The notes beneath the pieces were generated by a model. That model made no database searches, was not told the origin of the DNA, and worked only from the letters and a program-made list of their open reading frames with translations. A stretch of DNA of 7,423 bases from Haloarculaceae archaeon. Lineage in GTDB: Archaea; Halobacteriota; Halobacteria; Halobacteriales; Haloarculaceae. Made by a program: the position numbers and the translations under genes. The stretch covers positions 1-7,423 of the forward strand of contig JAHENN010000179.1 of the NCBI GenBank assembly GCA_018609665.1, read 5' to 3'. Positions 1-6,633 of the stretch are shown here, in pieces (the first letter of the stretch is position 1; each line of letters begins with the position of its first letter).

Positions 1-1053
1 AGCCGGTATCTGGCGGCCCACCCGACCGTCGAGGCGTGGGTCCAACTGGCGACGTCGCCGTTCCGGCGGTTCGCCTCGCGGCTCCGCGGGGACTCCGACG
101 TCCGGCCGTTCCACGACGCCTCCCGCGGGCTCGACGTCGAGCGGGGGGCGACCGAGTTCATCGCCGAGGCCGACGGGCCGTTCTTCCTGTGGGTCCACTA
201 CATGGACGCCCACACGCCGTACGTACCGGCGCCGCGCTACGTCCGGGAGGTTTCCGGCTCGCGGCTCGGCACCCACCGGATGGTGCTGGCCCACACGAAG
301 ACCGGCCTCGGCTGGGAGGTGAGCGACCAGACGCTCGCGGACCTCCGGACGCTGTACCAGGGGGCGGTCCGGCAGGTCGACGCCAGCATCGGCCGGCTCA
401 GGGAGGCGCTGTCGGCGGCCGGCGTCGCCGACGAGACGGCGGTCGTCGTCGCCGGCGACCACGGCGAGGAGTTCCAGGAGCACGGCCACCTCGCCCACTA
501 CCCGAAGCTGTACGACGAGCTCACGCACGTCCCGCTGGTCGTCGACGTGCCGGGCCTCGAGGGCCGCCGCGTCGAGGGCGCGGTCGGGCTCGACGCGGTG
601 CCGCCGACGGTCTGTGCGGCCGTCGGCGCCGACCCGCCCGACGGGTGGGACGGCCAGAACCTCCTGCCCGCCGTGGCCGGCGAGGCGCCGCCGGCCGACG
701 ACCCCGTCGTCTCCGTCGCCGTCCGCGGCGAGGAGGTCACCCAGCAGCCCATCCCGCGCGGGCTCGCCGACGGCGACCTGCTCGTCAGCGCCCGGACCGC
801 CGAGTGGACCTACATCAGGAACGCCGAGACGGGCGCCGAGGAGCTGTACCACCGGCCCTCCGACCCCGACCAGCAGACGGACCGCACGCCGGCGACGCCC
901 GAGACGGACGCGGCGGCGGCCGTCGAGGAGCTCCGGCCCGTCGTCGAGTCCCACGCGGCCTCGCTGGTCGGCGCCGACGAGGCCGACGCGGGCGAGGAGG
1001 CGGCCGTCGACGAGGACCTCGAGACGCGGCTCTCGGCGCTCGGATACCGGTGA
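1..1053 (+). CDS. Sulfatase / alkaline-phosphatase superfamily hydrolase, 3' part (N-terminus outside window)
   Basis: The reading frame is open from the first base, so this gene begins outside the window and only its last 350 residues are present. Visible family motifs are FFLWVHYMDAHTPY at residues 61-74 and AGDHGEEFQEHGH at about 151-163. In the second, Asp153 and His154 match metal-binding residues of the sulfatase/phosphoesterase fold. A segment reading LYDELTHVPLVV follows, and the protein ends in LSALGYR, which I associate with haloarchaeal sulfatase-like proteins. The N-terminal part carrying the nucleophile (the CxPSR or Ser motif) is missing, so I cannot tell a sulfatase from a phosphodiesterase or phosphoglycerol-transferase relative. 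The tail before the last residues is rich in Ala, Glu and Asp, as in salt-adapted proteins. The stop overlaps the next gene's ATG (TGATG), implying co-transcription with GtrA and a role in surface or exopolysaccharide metabolism. The family is secure; the substrate is unknown. Confidence 0.9.
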   Translation, partial: SRYLAAHPTVEAWVQLATSPFRRFASRLRGDSDVRPFHDASRGLDVERGATEFIAEADGPFFLWVHYMDAHTPYVPAPRYVREVSGSRLGTHRMVLAHTKTGLGWEVSDQTLADLRTLYQGAVRQVDASIGRLREALSAAGVADETAVVVAGDHGEEFQEHGHLAHYPKLYDELTHVPLVVDVPGLEGRRVEGAVGLDAVPPTVCAAVGADPPDGWDGQNLLPAVAGEAPPADDPVVSVAVRGEEVTQQPIPRGLADGDLLVSARTAEWTYIRNAETGAEELYHRPSDPDQQTDRTPATPETDAAAAVEELRPVVESHAASLVGADEADAGEEAAVDEDLETRLSALGYR

Positions 1054-1553
1054 TGGGAGTCCGACGGCTGCTCCGGCTGGCGGTTCGCGGACCGCTCGCC
1101 GTCCGGCTGCGCCGCTTCGCGGCCGTCGGCGTCACCGCCGCCGCCGTCCAGCAGGGACTGCTGTTCGCGCTCCTCCGGTTCGCCCGGCTCAACTACCTCG
1201 TCGCGGCGGCGATCTCCATCGAGATCACCATCGTCTTCCAGTACGTCCTGAACAACGCCTGGACGTTCAGCGCCGACCAGAAGACCGACCGCCGGGCGTA
1301 CGCCTACGGGCTATTGAAGACCAACCTCGTCCGCGGGTCGGCCATCCCGCTGCAGTTGGGACTGTTGTACGCCTTCCGCGAGCTGCTGCTGCTGTCGCCC
1401 CTGCGGGCGGCGCTCGCCGACCAGTACGCGTTCGTGACGGCGCTGTTCGGGGTGCCCGTCGGCGACCAGATCGTGCTTCTGGCGAACCTCTTCGCCATCC
1501 CCATCTCGGGACTGTACCGGTACGCCCTCGACGCGAGATGGACCTGGGCGTGA
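1053..1553 (+). CDS. GtrA-family four-helix membrane protein
   Basis: The product is 166 residues, a normal length for GtrA proteins. These are thought to help move or modify lipid-linked sugars at the membrane in polysaccharide and glycosylation pathways. Four hydrophobic segments are visible at about residues 22-44, 46-66, 92-114 and 138-156. Both family repeats end in the expected aromatic motif: NNAWTF at 67-72 after helix 2, and YRYALDARWTW at 155-165 after helix 4. A basic N-terminus (MGVRRLLRLAVRG) precedes helix 1. The ATG at 1053 was chosen because it overlaps the upstream TGA in a TGATG coupling. Reading further upstream in this frame gives only Arg/Gly/Pro-rich shadow sequence. No clear Shine-Dalgarno is seen, so translation probably depends on the upstream gene. 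It may act on the same glycan as the sulfatase-like neighbour, but this is inferred from linkage only. The stop is one base from the stop of the opposing dehydrogenase gene. Confidence 0.9.
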   Translation: MGVRRLLRLAVRGPLAVRLRRFAAVGVTAAAVQQGLLFALLRFARLNYLVAAAISIEITIVFQYVLNNAWTFSADQKTDRRAYAYGLLKTNLVRGSAIPLQLGLLYAFRELLLLSPLRAALADQYAFVTALFGVPVGDQIVLLANLFAIPISGLYRYALDARWTWA

Positions 1554-1554
1554 C

Positions 1555-3306
1555 TCACCCCGGGTCGCCGACCGGGTCGTCGACGCCGCCGAAGTAGCGC
1601 GCGGCGACGCGTTCGGCGGTCCGCAGCGCCAGCGCCTGGCCGGTGTGGGTCGGGTTGGCGCCGCCGACGCCGTTGGCCAGCGCCGAGTGGTCGGCCACGA
1701 ACAGCCGGTCGACGTTCTTCGCCTCCCCGCCCGCGTCCAGCACCTTCCCCATCGCCATCGACGACTGCATGTGCAGGAGGATGGGCGCGGCGTCGGTGCG
1801 GTGGACGTGGGCGGCGCCGGCCTCGTTCAGCAGCTCCGCGCCGCGGCGGGCGAGTTCGTCCCGGCGGGCGTCGTCGTCGGGGTGCGGCTCCCACTCCACC
1901 AGCGGCACCGGGCCGTGTTCGTCCTCGGTGGACTCGTCGACGACGACGCGGTTGTCCCGCCGCGGCCGGTCGTCGGTGTGACAGATGAGCGTCAGCGTCC
2001 GCCGGTAGTCGGCCATCCGCTCCTTCAGCTCGCGGCCGGCCAGCCGGCCGCAGCTGTCCCACGGCTCGCCCGCCGTGTCGCGGTCGAAGGCCCACTCCCC
2101 CCGGCCGGCGGCGTACACCGCCATCGCGGTGACGCCGGGCGCGAAGGTGTTGACCGCGACGGCGCCGACGCCGGGGACGTCGAGCCGCGAGCCGGCCGCC
2201 TGTCCCTGGTGCGGCTCGACGGCCGGCTGGCCGACGAGCGACTCCACGGCGCCCGGTTCGAAGATTCCGGTGACGAAGTCGAACCAGTGGGTCGTCAGCC
2301 CGCGGCCGACCCAGCCGTCGTCCGGCAGGCCGCTGTTGAGCCACAGCCGCGGCGTCTCCACGCAGCCCGCCGCGAGGACGACGACGTCGGCGTACAGCCG
2401 CTCGGTCGTCGCCGCCCAGGTGTCCCGGAACTCCACGCCCGTCGCCTCGACGCTCCCCGGCCCGTCGTCCGTGAGGACGTCGGTCGCGAAGGCGTTGGGC
2501 CGGATCTCGACGTTGCCGGTGTCGAAGGCCCGCGGCACCAGCGAGACGTTCGATGACCGCCGGGCCCGCTCGCGGAACGGCGCCTCCCGCGGGTGGGGCC
2601 CGCCCTGGTGTTCGTGCATCGCCAGCGTGTCGCCCTCGTAGTCCGGGTAGCGGTACTCGTCGCCGTCGCCGCCGTCCCGCCGCAGCCGCTCGTCCGGCTG
2701 CGAGATCGCGTTCGGGAACGGCCGGTAGCCCGCCTCGGTGACGTTGAGACCCTCGTTGAGGTCGTAGCCGGCCCGGCGGGCGCCCTCGAAGAACACCTCC
2801 GCCTTCGGCGTCGTCGGCGCCGGCTCGACCGGATGGACCTCCTCCAGGAGCTGGTAGTACGGCACCAGGTCGGCGTAGTCGATGGGCCACTGCGGCTGGT
2901 CGTCGACGGCGGTCACGAACGCCCGCGGGTGGTTGGCGTAGTAGTGCTGGGTCGTCCCGCCGACGCCCGACAGCTGGGCGATGAGCGCCTGCTGGGGGAC
3001 CGTCCGCTGCCACGGCGGCCGGTCGTCGTCGGCCGGCCCCCACCGGAGCGTCCCGGTGACCGGGTCGTTCATGTCGCCCTCCCGCGAGGTGAACTGCTCG
3101 TCGTACAACGTCCCGGACAGATCGGCGGGATCGCCGGAAGCCTCCCCGCCCGGCGCGTCGTTCGGCGCCGGCCACTCTTCATTGCCGTAGAATGGCCCGG
3201 CCTCCAGGATCGTCACGTCGACGCCCAGCTGGCCGAGCCGCCACGCCAGCGCCGGGCCGTCGCCGCCGGCGCCGACCACCGCGACGTCCGTCTCGCGTTC
3301 GCGCAT
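1555..3306 (-). CDS. GMC-family FAD-dependent oxidoreductase (gluconate/alcohol dehydrogenase-like)
   Basis: This 583-residue flavoprotein probably oxidises an alcohol, polyol or sugar acid and passes the electrons to a carrier. An FAD-binding Rossmann motif, VVGAGGDGPALAW, starts near residue 10 and the strand ends in LEAG. A GMC motif, LSGVGGTTQHYYANHPR, lies near residues 112-128, and a segment reading VVVLAAGCVETPRLWLNSG resembles the second GMC signature. The C-terminal catalytic region reads LHMQSSMAMG (His about 512), then VADHSALANGVGGANPTHT (Asn about 551). These align with the His/Asn pair of choline- and cholesterol-oxidase-type GMC enzymes. The start is an ATG overlapping the upstream gene's stop (TGATG), with a GGAG about 11 nt upstream; the longer open frame above it is out-of-frame shadow. 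No signal peptide or heme motif is present, so the enzyme looks cytosolic. The adjacent subunit-3-like gene points to the gluconate 2-dehydrogenase subgroup. The exact substrate cannot be read from the sequence. Confidence 0.92.
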   Translation of the reverse strand: MRERETDVAVVGAGGDGPALAWRLGQLGVDVTILEAGPFYGNEEWPAPNDAPGGEASGDPADLSGTLYDEQFTSREGDMNDPVTGTLRWGPADDDRPPWQRTVPQQALIAQLSGVGGTTQHYYANHPRAFVTAVDDQPQWPIDYADLVPYYQLLEEVHPVEPAPTTPKAEVFFEGARRAGYDLNEGLNVTEAGYRPFPNAISQPDERLRRDGGDGDEYRYPDYEGDTLAMHEHQGGPHPREAPFRERARRSSNVSLVPRAFDTGNVEIRPNAFATDVLTDDGPGSVEATGVEFRDTWAATTERLYADVVVLAAGCVETPRLWLNSGLPDDGWVGRGLTTHWFDFVTGIFEPGAVESLVGQPAVEPHQGQAAGSRLDVPGVGAVAVNTFAPGVTAMAVYAAGRGEWAFDRDTAGEPWDSCGRLAGRELKERMADYRRTLTLICHTDDRPRRDNRVVVDESTEDEHGPVPLVEWEPHPDDDARRDELARRGAELLNEAGAAHVHRTDAAPILLHMQSSMAMGKVLDAGGEAKNVDRLFVADHSALANGVGGANPTHTGQALALRTAERVAARYFGGVDDPVGDPG

Positions 3307-3896
3307 CAGTAGTCGTTCTCCTCGAAGCTCTCGACCTCGTAGCCCAGCAGCACCGGGTAGCCGTCCGACGGTCCCGGGTAGTCGGCCTGCCGCCAGCCGA
3401 GAGAGTGCTCGCCGTCGTCGGCGGTCGTCTCCGAGTAGTAGACGAACTCCACGAGGATGGGCAGCGAGCTGGCGAGGAACTGCACCGTCCCGAGGCTGGC
3501 GGCGTCGAACCGCTCCGACAGCGCCGCGACGACGCCGTCGTCCTCCAGGAGTCGCAGCGCCCGGAGCCGGTCCTCCCGCGAGAGCCGGCAGAACGGCCCG
3601 CCCGCGAACGCGTCGTCGGGCGACCGCAGCCCCGCCTCCGCGCGCCGCCGGACCAGCAGCTCCGCGGCCGCGGCGTCCAAAAGCGCCGCGACGGCCGGCG
3701 CCAGCGGCACCGCATCGCCGGCCAGCGAAGCCAGCCCCCGCGTCTCGACGAAGCTGTTGACCCGCTCGACGACGGCCTCCTCCAGTCCCGCCTCGAGGCC
3801 GCCGGGGACGTGCTCCGGCCCCCGCGACGCCAGCCCGGGCGTCTCCGGCACGAGCGCGTCCACCAGCGCCGCGAACGTCCCGCGCGTGTAGCTCAC
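3306..3896 (-). CDS. Gluconate 2-dehydrogenase subunit 3-like protein
   Basis: This 196-residue protein resembles the small subunit of membrane-bound flavoprotein dehydrogenases (the gluconate 2-dehydrogenase subunit 3 family). In bacteria that subunit assists folding or export of the flavin subunit. An N-terminal helix reads TFAALVDALVPETPGL, typical of the family. The middle is helical and Ala-rich, and the C-terminus reads YYSETTADDGEHSLGWR followed by an acidic tail. The position directly upstream of a GMC gene, sharing TGATG, is the classic arrangement. Bacterial members usually carry a twin-arginine signal; none is visible here, so the complex is probably cytosolic. The start shown is a GTG with a GGAGG about 10 nt upstream. 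The best promoter instead points to an ATG at 3931, one frame away, so the N-terminus is uncertain (see the mini-ORF entry). Family assignment rests on motif pattern and context. Confidence 0.8.
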   Translation of the reverse strand: MSYTRGTFAALVDALVPETPGLASRGPEHVPGGLEAGLEEAVVERVNSFVETRGLASLAGDAVPLAPAVAALLDAAAAELLVRRRAEAGLRSPDDAFAGGPFCRLSREDRLRALRLLEDDGVVAALSERFDAASLGTVQFLASSLPILVEFVYYSETTADDGEHSLGWRQADYPGPSDGYPVLLGYEVESFEENDY

Positions 3897-3931
3897 GACC
3901 GCTCGGCCTCCGCCTGCCGCGTGTCTGCCAT
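3893..3931 (-). other. 12-codon mini-ORF overlapping the start of the subunit-3 gene (leader peptide or frameshifted N-terminus)
   Basis: An ATG at 3931 opens a frame reading MADTRQAEAERS and then a TGA. That stop overlaps the GTG start of the next gene as GTGA. A TATA-like TTGAGTAC lies about 29 nt upstream of this ATG, the spacing expected for a leaderless haloarchaeal transcript. The acidic MADT opening also looks like a normal haloarchaeal N-terminus. Two readings are possible. It may be a real short leader whose termination feeds the GTG. Alternatively, a single-base indel may have split the true N-terminus, which would join as MADTRQAEAERS to SYTRGTFAAL. The bases alone cannot decide. 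Confidence 0.4.
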
Positions 3932-3952
3932 ACTCTACCGTTCGGCGGCACC

Positions 3953-3960
3953 GTACTCAA
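3953..3960 (-). promoter_or_regulatory. Candidate TATA box of the GMC dehydrogenase operon
   Basis: On the minus strand the sequence reads TTGAGTAC. Its first base is 29 nt upstream of the ATG at 3931. Haloarchaeal promoters typically place the TATA element about 26-30 nt before the transcript start, and many transcripts begin at or next to the start codon. It is only a partial match to a TTTAWA-like box, so this is a reasonable but unproven call. Confidence 0.45.
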
Positions 3961-4097
3961 CCTTCCGCCGGCCATCGCGGTGGCGTTGAAGTGCGCGCGG
4001 CGGGCCCGGTACAGCCGGGTTTTCATTTTAGGGGTGATACGTCGCGCCAGAACCGGACACGCGACCCATTCGAGGGGTCATAATGTCCGCCGCGCGT

Positions 4098-4134
4098 CTT
4101 GAGAGCTTCTGATGCCGATTTGACGCCTCTCAAG
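4098..4134. repeat. 8-bp inverted repeat in the non-coding spacer
   Basis: CTTGAGAG (4098-4105) and CTCTCAAG (4127-4134) are perfect inverted copies separated by 21 bases. They lie in the spacer between the dehydrogenase operon and the small membrane-protein gene, about 100 bp upstream of the latter. The arrangement could be an operator or a weak RNA stem. The rest of the 298-bp spacer (3932-4229) shows only the two promoters listed here and no convincing coding sequence. Confidence 0.3.
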
Positions 4135-4177
4135 GGCTGTGAGTCGGTTATTTCGAGAGCCGCGGTTGTGCAGCACG

Positions 4178-4203
4178 TTTTAAATCTTAGGATAGTTTTA
4201 TTT
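4178..4203 (+). promoter_or_regulatory. Candidate TATA elements upstream of the small DUF7503-like gene
   Basis: Two AT-rich boxes stand out from their surroundings: TTTAAAT at 4178-4184 and GTTTTATTT at 4195-4203. The second is centred about 31 nt before the ATG at 4230. Transcription would therefore start within a few bases of the start codon, giving a leaderless or nearly leaderless mRNA as is common in haloarchaea. The first box lies about 50 nt upstream and could be a second start or part of an upstream factor site. Confidence 0.55.
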
Positions 4204-4229
4204 CCCGTGCCCCTGTGTGTCAATCTGTT

Positions 4230-4364
4230 ATGTCCGACGACAACGCGGTCGCTGCGTGGCTGGCGGAGCACCCCAAGATGACCGGCGTCCTGTTCACGAT
4301 GATGCTGCTGCTGTCGCAGGCCGGGACGGTGGTGGCGAACGGCGCATCCGATGCAGGGCCGTAA
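4230..4364 (+). CDS. Small single-helix membrane protein, DUF7503-like (44 aa)
   Basis: The ATG at 4230 opens a 44-codon frame starting MSDDNAVAAWLAEHPKMTG and ending in ASDAGP. A short acidic N-terminus is followed by one hydrophobic segment, GVLFTMMLLLSQAGTVVA (about residues 19-36), and a small hydrophilic tail. The pattern AEHPKMxGVLFTxxxLLSQAG matches my recollection of a family of haloarchaeal proteins of about 45 residues annotated as DUF7503. No function is known to me. The helix could be a membrane anchor or an uncleaved signal; the tail after it has no known domain. A TATA box about 31 nt upstream supports real expression, and codon use is GC-rich like host genes. Its stop lies six bases from the end of the opposing CHAT-protein gene, so the two mRNAs must overlap at their 3' ends unless termination is immediate. 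Confidence 0.8.
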   Translation: MSDDNAVAAWLAEHPKMTGVLFTMMLLLSQAGTVVANGASDAGP

Positions 4365-4370
4365 GACGAA

Positions 4371-4795
4371 CTATCTCTGTTGTTCCAACTTGTTAATCAA
4401 GTCCCCGCTGCTAATTTCATTCGGCCAATAAAATTCCTCGCCAGCAATTATTGGGAACTCCTCTTCGTTAAGAAAGCTAACTAGCGAGGACTCGTCAACT
4501 GACCAAGGACCATAGTTTCCTGGAACTGTATAACGGCGATTACAAGCATCAAGATAGACAGTTTGCATTGTTCCAATATCATAGTTCCAGCTCGCAAAGA
4601 CTTCTACGCGAATCTCAAACTCGTCGTCGTTGCGGACGCTGATTCTTTTTATATTCGGAGTTCCCTTTATTGACTGTACTAGTGACGCGTTTGAGTCTCC
4701 GACCACGCCATAGTGCCCACCGGTGAACATTGTATCTTGAATGATATTCGCTGCGCTCCCCATCGGAAATCCACAATTAAGCAGCCGGGCGATGG
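4371..4795. other. Low-GC segment: compositionally foreign 3' end of the CHAT gene
   Basis: By hand count, bases 4381-4680 are about 43% GC, while 4801-4920 of the same gene are about 66% and the rest looks as high or higher. The fall happens between about 4680 and 4800, near residues 590-630, and the frame stays open to the stop. The encoded text still looks like the same fold (GGHYGVVGDSNASLVQ, then YTVPGNYGPW). That suits replacement by a homologous segment from a lower-GC relative better than insertion of unrelated DNA. The low-GC tract ends at the stop codon; the neighbouring 44-residue gene is GC-rich again. Confidence 0.75.
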
Positions 4796-6572
4796 TCCGT
4801 CCGATTTTCGTCGCCATCGAGCTGATGACGTCGTTGAGCGTGACGACGCCGGCGATGGCGCCGCTGTCGACGAGCCGCTGGCCCTGCTCGTACGACGAGC
4901 AGGCGTTCAGGACGAACGTGTCGGCGCCGACCTCGCCGACCTGCCCGGCATCGAGGTGGCCGTCGGCGCAGTTGAAGCCCTCCGGGTCGACGTGGCCGAT
5001 GTAGTGGACGAAGTCGGTATCGCGTTCGAACACCGCCGCGAGTTCCGACGTGGTGAGCCCCCGGTGGAGGTCGATGTCGAACTCGAGGTGCTCCCGCGTG
5101 CCGTAGATGTCGGAGACGTCGGCCTCCTCGGCCATCTCCGCGTCGTTGACGACGACGTCGATGCCGATGCGGGAGTTGCCCTCGGCGCGTTTCTCCAGCC
5201 GCTGGAGGTACGACTTCGTGGTCGCCTTCGCGGCGCCGACCGCGAAGCCGTCGCCGACCCACGCCTGGGACATGCTGTCGGCCTCGGGCAGGTCCAGAAC
5301 CCGCTCGTGGGGCGTCGCCTCCGGGGACGAGTCGGTCGACGAGGACGACCGGGTGGTGACGCTGCCCGCCCGGGCGGCGCCCGGGTCCGACCGGGTGAAG
5401 ACGTTCCGCTTCGACGCCTCCTGCGTCGCCTCGGCGATGGTGCGCTCGGAGGGACACCGGACGACCGCGAGGTCGCGGGCGAGGAACGGCGTCGTCGTCG
5501 CCCGCCGAGGCTCGGGCTCGACGTCGGCGGTGAGCCGCCAGTCCGGCCGGCCGACCGCCGCCTCGAGCCGCTCAAGCGGGTCGCCGACCTCGAGATACCG
5601 CCGGACCCGCTCGGCCAGCGGGGCGTCGGCCAGTCGGTCGAGATCGAGCGGCAGTTCCGACGCCTCGATGCGCCGCTCGACGTCCAGTTCGGCGTCGTAG
5701 AACCCCCGGGCCGCGCAGTCGAACTGGAAGGTGAACTGTAGCACGTCCTTGAGGTGCTGTTCGAAGGCCCGGCGGTCGGTGTCGGCGTCGTAGCCGCCGG
5801 CGGTCCCCAGCGGGTACGTCCAGCCGTCGACGTGCAGCGCCGGCTCTCCGGGCTCGACGGTCGCACCGAGCCAGTAGGCCAGCGGCACGGCCGGGTAGAG
5901 CCACTCGTGGGCCTTGGGCACCGTCAGGCGGATGCCGGTCTCCGGCGGCGCGGCGCCGTCCGGCAGGTCCGGGTCGTCGGCCAGCTCCAGCAGCGGCGGG
6001 TGCCCGCGCAGCGTCGGGAAGGTCCGCTCCGGCGCCCACGTCTTCATCGCGTTCCCGAACAGCGACACCGCCTCCATCAGGTCCGCGGGGCCACTCGTCG
6101 TCGTCAGCGACCGGCCCGGCTGCGAGTGGAACGACCGTGCGCCGACGCGAATCTCGGTGTCGGGGTCGAAGATCAGGTCGAGGGACTCCTCGCCCGGAAC
6201 GGCGTGGAAGCCGACGTCGTCGACCCGGCCGTACAGCTTCATCGGCAGGCTACTGAACTCCAGGATGTAGCTGCCGGCAGGTACCTCGACGGCTCCGTCG
6301 TTCGGGTCGCACTCCGCGACCACGTTCCCGTCGAGGTCCCGGACCCAGACGTTCAGCAGGAACGGCGTCCGGAGCCGCGTCGCCGTCACCGCGACGGCCC
6401 TGTCGACGGGGTAAATGAAGCCCTCCGTCGAGACGGGCGTCGGGTCGACGGAGCCGTCGGTGAACAGCCGCGTCTGGACGTCCTCGATGGGGTCCTGGAC
6501 GTGCAGCCCCGAGCGTCCGAACAGCGAGTCGAACCGGGGGACGACGCCCTCGACGTCCGGGTCGCCGTTCAT
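4371..6572 (-). CDS. CHAT-domain (caspase-like) protein of a haloarchaeal family, putative cysteine protease
   Basis: The 733-residue product has a C-terminal CHAT-like peptidase domain. The catalytic His motif FVHYIGHVD puts His at 527, and the catalytic Cys motif TFVLNACSSYEQG puts Cys at 558. Typical downstream text follows: SGAIAGVVTLNDV, then a segment ending GFPMGSAANIIQDT. CHAT proteins are clan-CD relatives of caspases and separases; some act in bacterial defence, for example the protease partner of type III-E CRISPR effectors. Residues 45-120 look like a beta-rich domain. Residues 180-375 are a conserved-looking alpha/beta region of unknown function. Residues about 395-425 are a Ser/Thr-rich linker. 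No transmembrane helix, signal peptide or TPR repeats are visible. The ATG at 6572 is preferred over a GTG at 6626 because GGAGG sits six bases before it. The last 140 or so codons have a very different base composition. The substrate and trigger are unknown. I recall similar full-length proteins in other haloarchaea, but none characterised. Confidence 0.85.
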   Translation of the reverse strand: MNGDPDVEGVVPRFDSLFGRSGLHVQDPIEDVQTRLFTDGSVDPTPVSTEGFIYPVDRAVAVTATRLRTPFLLNVWVRDLDGNVVAECDPNDGAVEVPAGSYILEFSSLPMKLYGRVDDVGFHAVPGEESLDLIFDPDTEIRVGARSFHSQPGRSLTTTSGPADLMEAVSLFGNAMKTWAPERTFPTLRGHPPLLELADDPDLPDGAAPPETGIRLTVPKAHEWLYPAVPLAYWLGATVEPGEPALHVDGWTYPLGTAGGYDADTDRRAFEQHLKDVLQFTFQFDCAARGFYDAELDVERRIEASELPLDLDRLADAPLAERVRRYLEVGDPLERLEAAVGRPDWRLTADVEPEPRRATTTPFLARDLAVVRCPSERTIAEATQEASKRNVFTRSDPGAARAGSVTTRSSSSTDSSPEATPHERVLDLPEADSMSQAWVGDGFAVGAAKATTKSYLQRLEKRAEGNSRIGIDVVVNDAEMAEEADVSDIYGTREHLEFDIDLHRGLTTSELAAVFERDTDFVHYIGHVDPEGFNCADGHLDAGQVGEVGADTFVLNACSSYEQGQRLVDSGAIAGVVTLNDVISSMATKIGRTIARLLNCGFPMGSAANIIQDTMFTGGHYGVVGDSNASLVQSIKGTPNIKRISVRNDDEFEIRVEVFASWNYDIGTMQTVYLDACNRRYTVPGNYGPWSVDESSLVSFLNEEEFPIIAGEEFYWPNEISSGDLINKLEQQR

Positions 6573-6578
6573 CGTCGG

Positions 6579-6583
6579 CCTCC
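6579..6583 (-). promoter_or_regulatory. Shine-Dalgarno site of the CHAT gene
   Basis: GGAGG on the minus strand is followed by a six-base spacer (CCGACG) and the ATG at 6572. This fixes the start at MNGDPDVEG and makes the 18-residue upstream extension from a GTG unlikely. Confidence 0.7.
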
Positions 6584-6633
6584 GGCAAAACCCCCGGACA
6601 CGGCCGCCGTTCGACCGACGTCGCACCCGGAGT

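Noticed and set aside
36..1052. Open frame upstream of the GtrA start and other long Arg/Pro-rich frames over the sulfatase gene
   Set aside because: Basic, low-complexity translations typical of out-of-frame reading in very GC-rich DNA. The acidic frame with sulfatase motifs is the real one.
1304..3312. Long open frames on both strands across the GMC gene
   Set aside because: Frame shadows with Arg/Gly/Ala-rich composition and no recognisable motif; they contradict the strong GMC signatures.
4005..4023. Short GC stem (CCCGG / CCGGG) followed by TTTT on the plus strand, terminator-like
   Set aside because: Only five pairs, and no plus-strand gene upstream that it could terminate; most likely chance in GC-rich sequence.
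3307..4026. Upstream extension of the GMC frame to an ATG at 4026
   Set aside because: The extension is Arg/Gly/Ala-rich shadow sequence of the subunit-3 gene in another frame. The FAD motif begins right after the ATG at 3306, which overlaps the previous stop.
4023..4271. 82-codon minus-strand ORF across the spacer
   Set aside because: It crosses two promoters and the start of the small plus-strand gene, has Cys/Thr/Arg-rich non-acidic composition and no recognisable motif.
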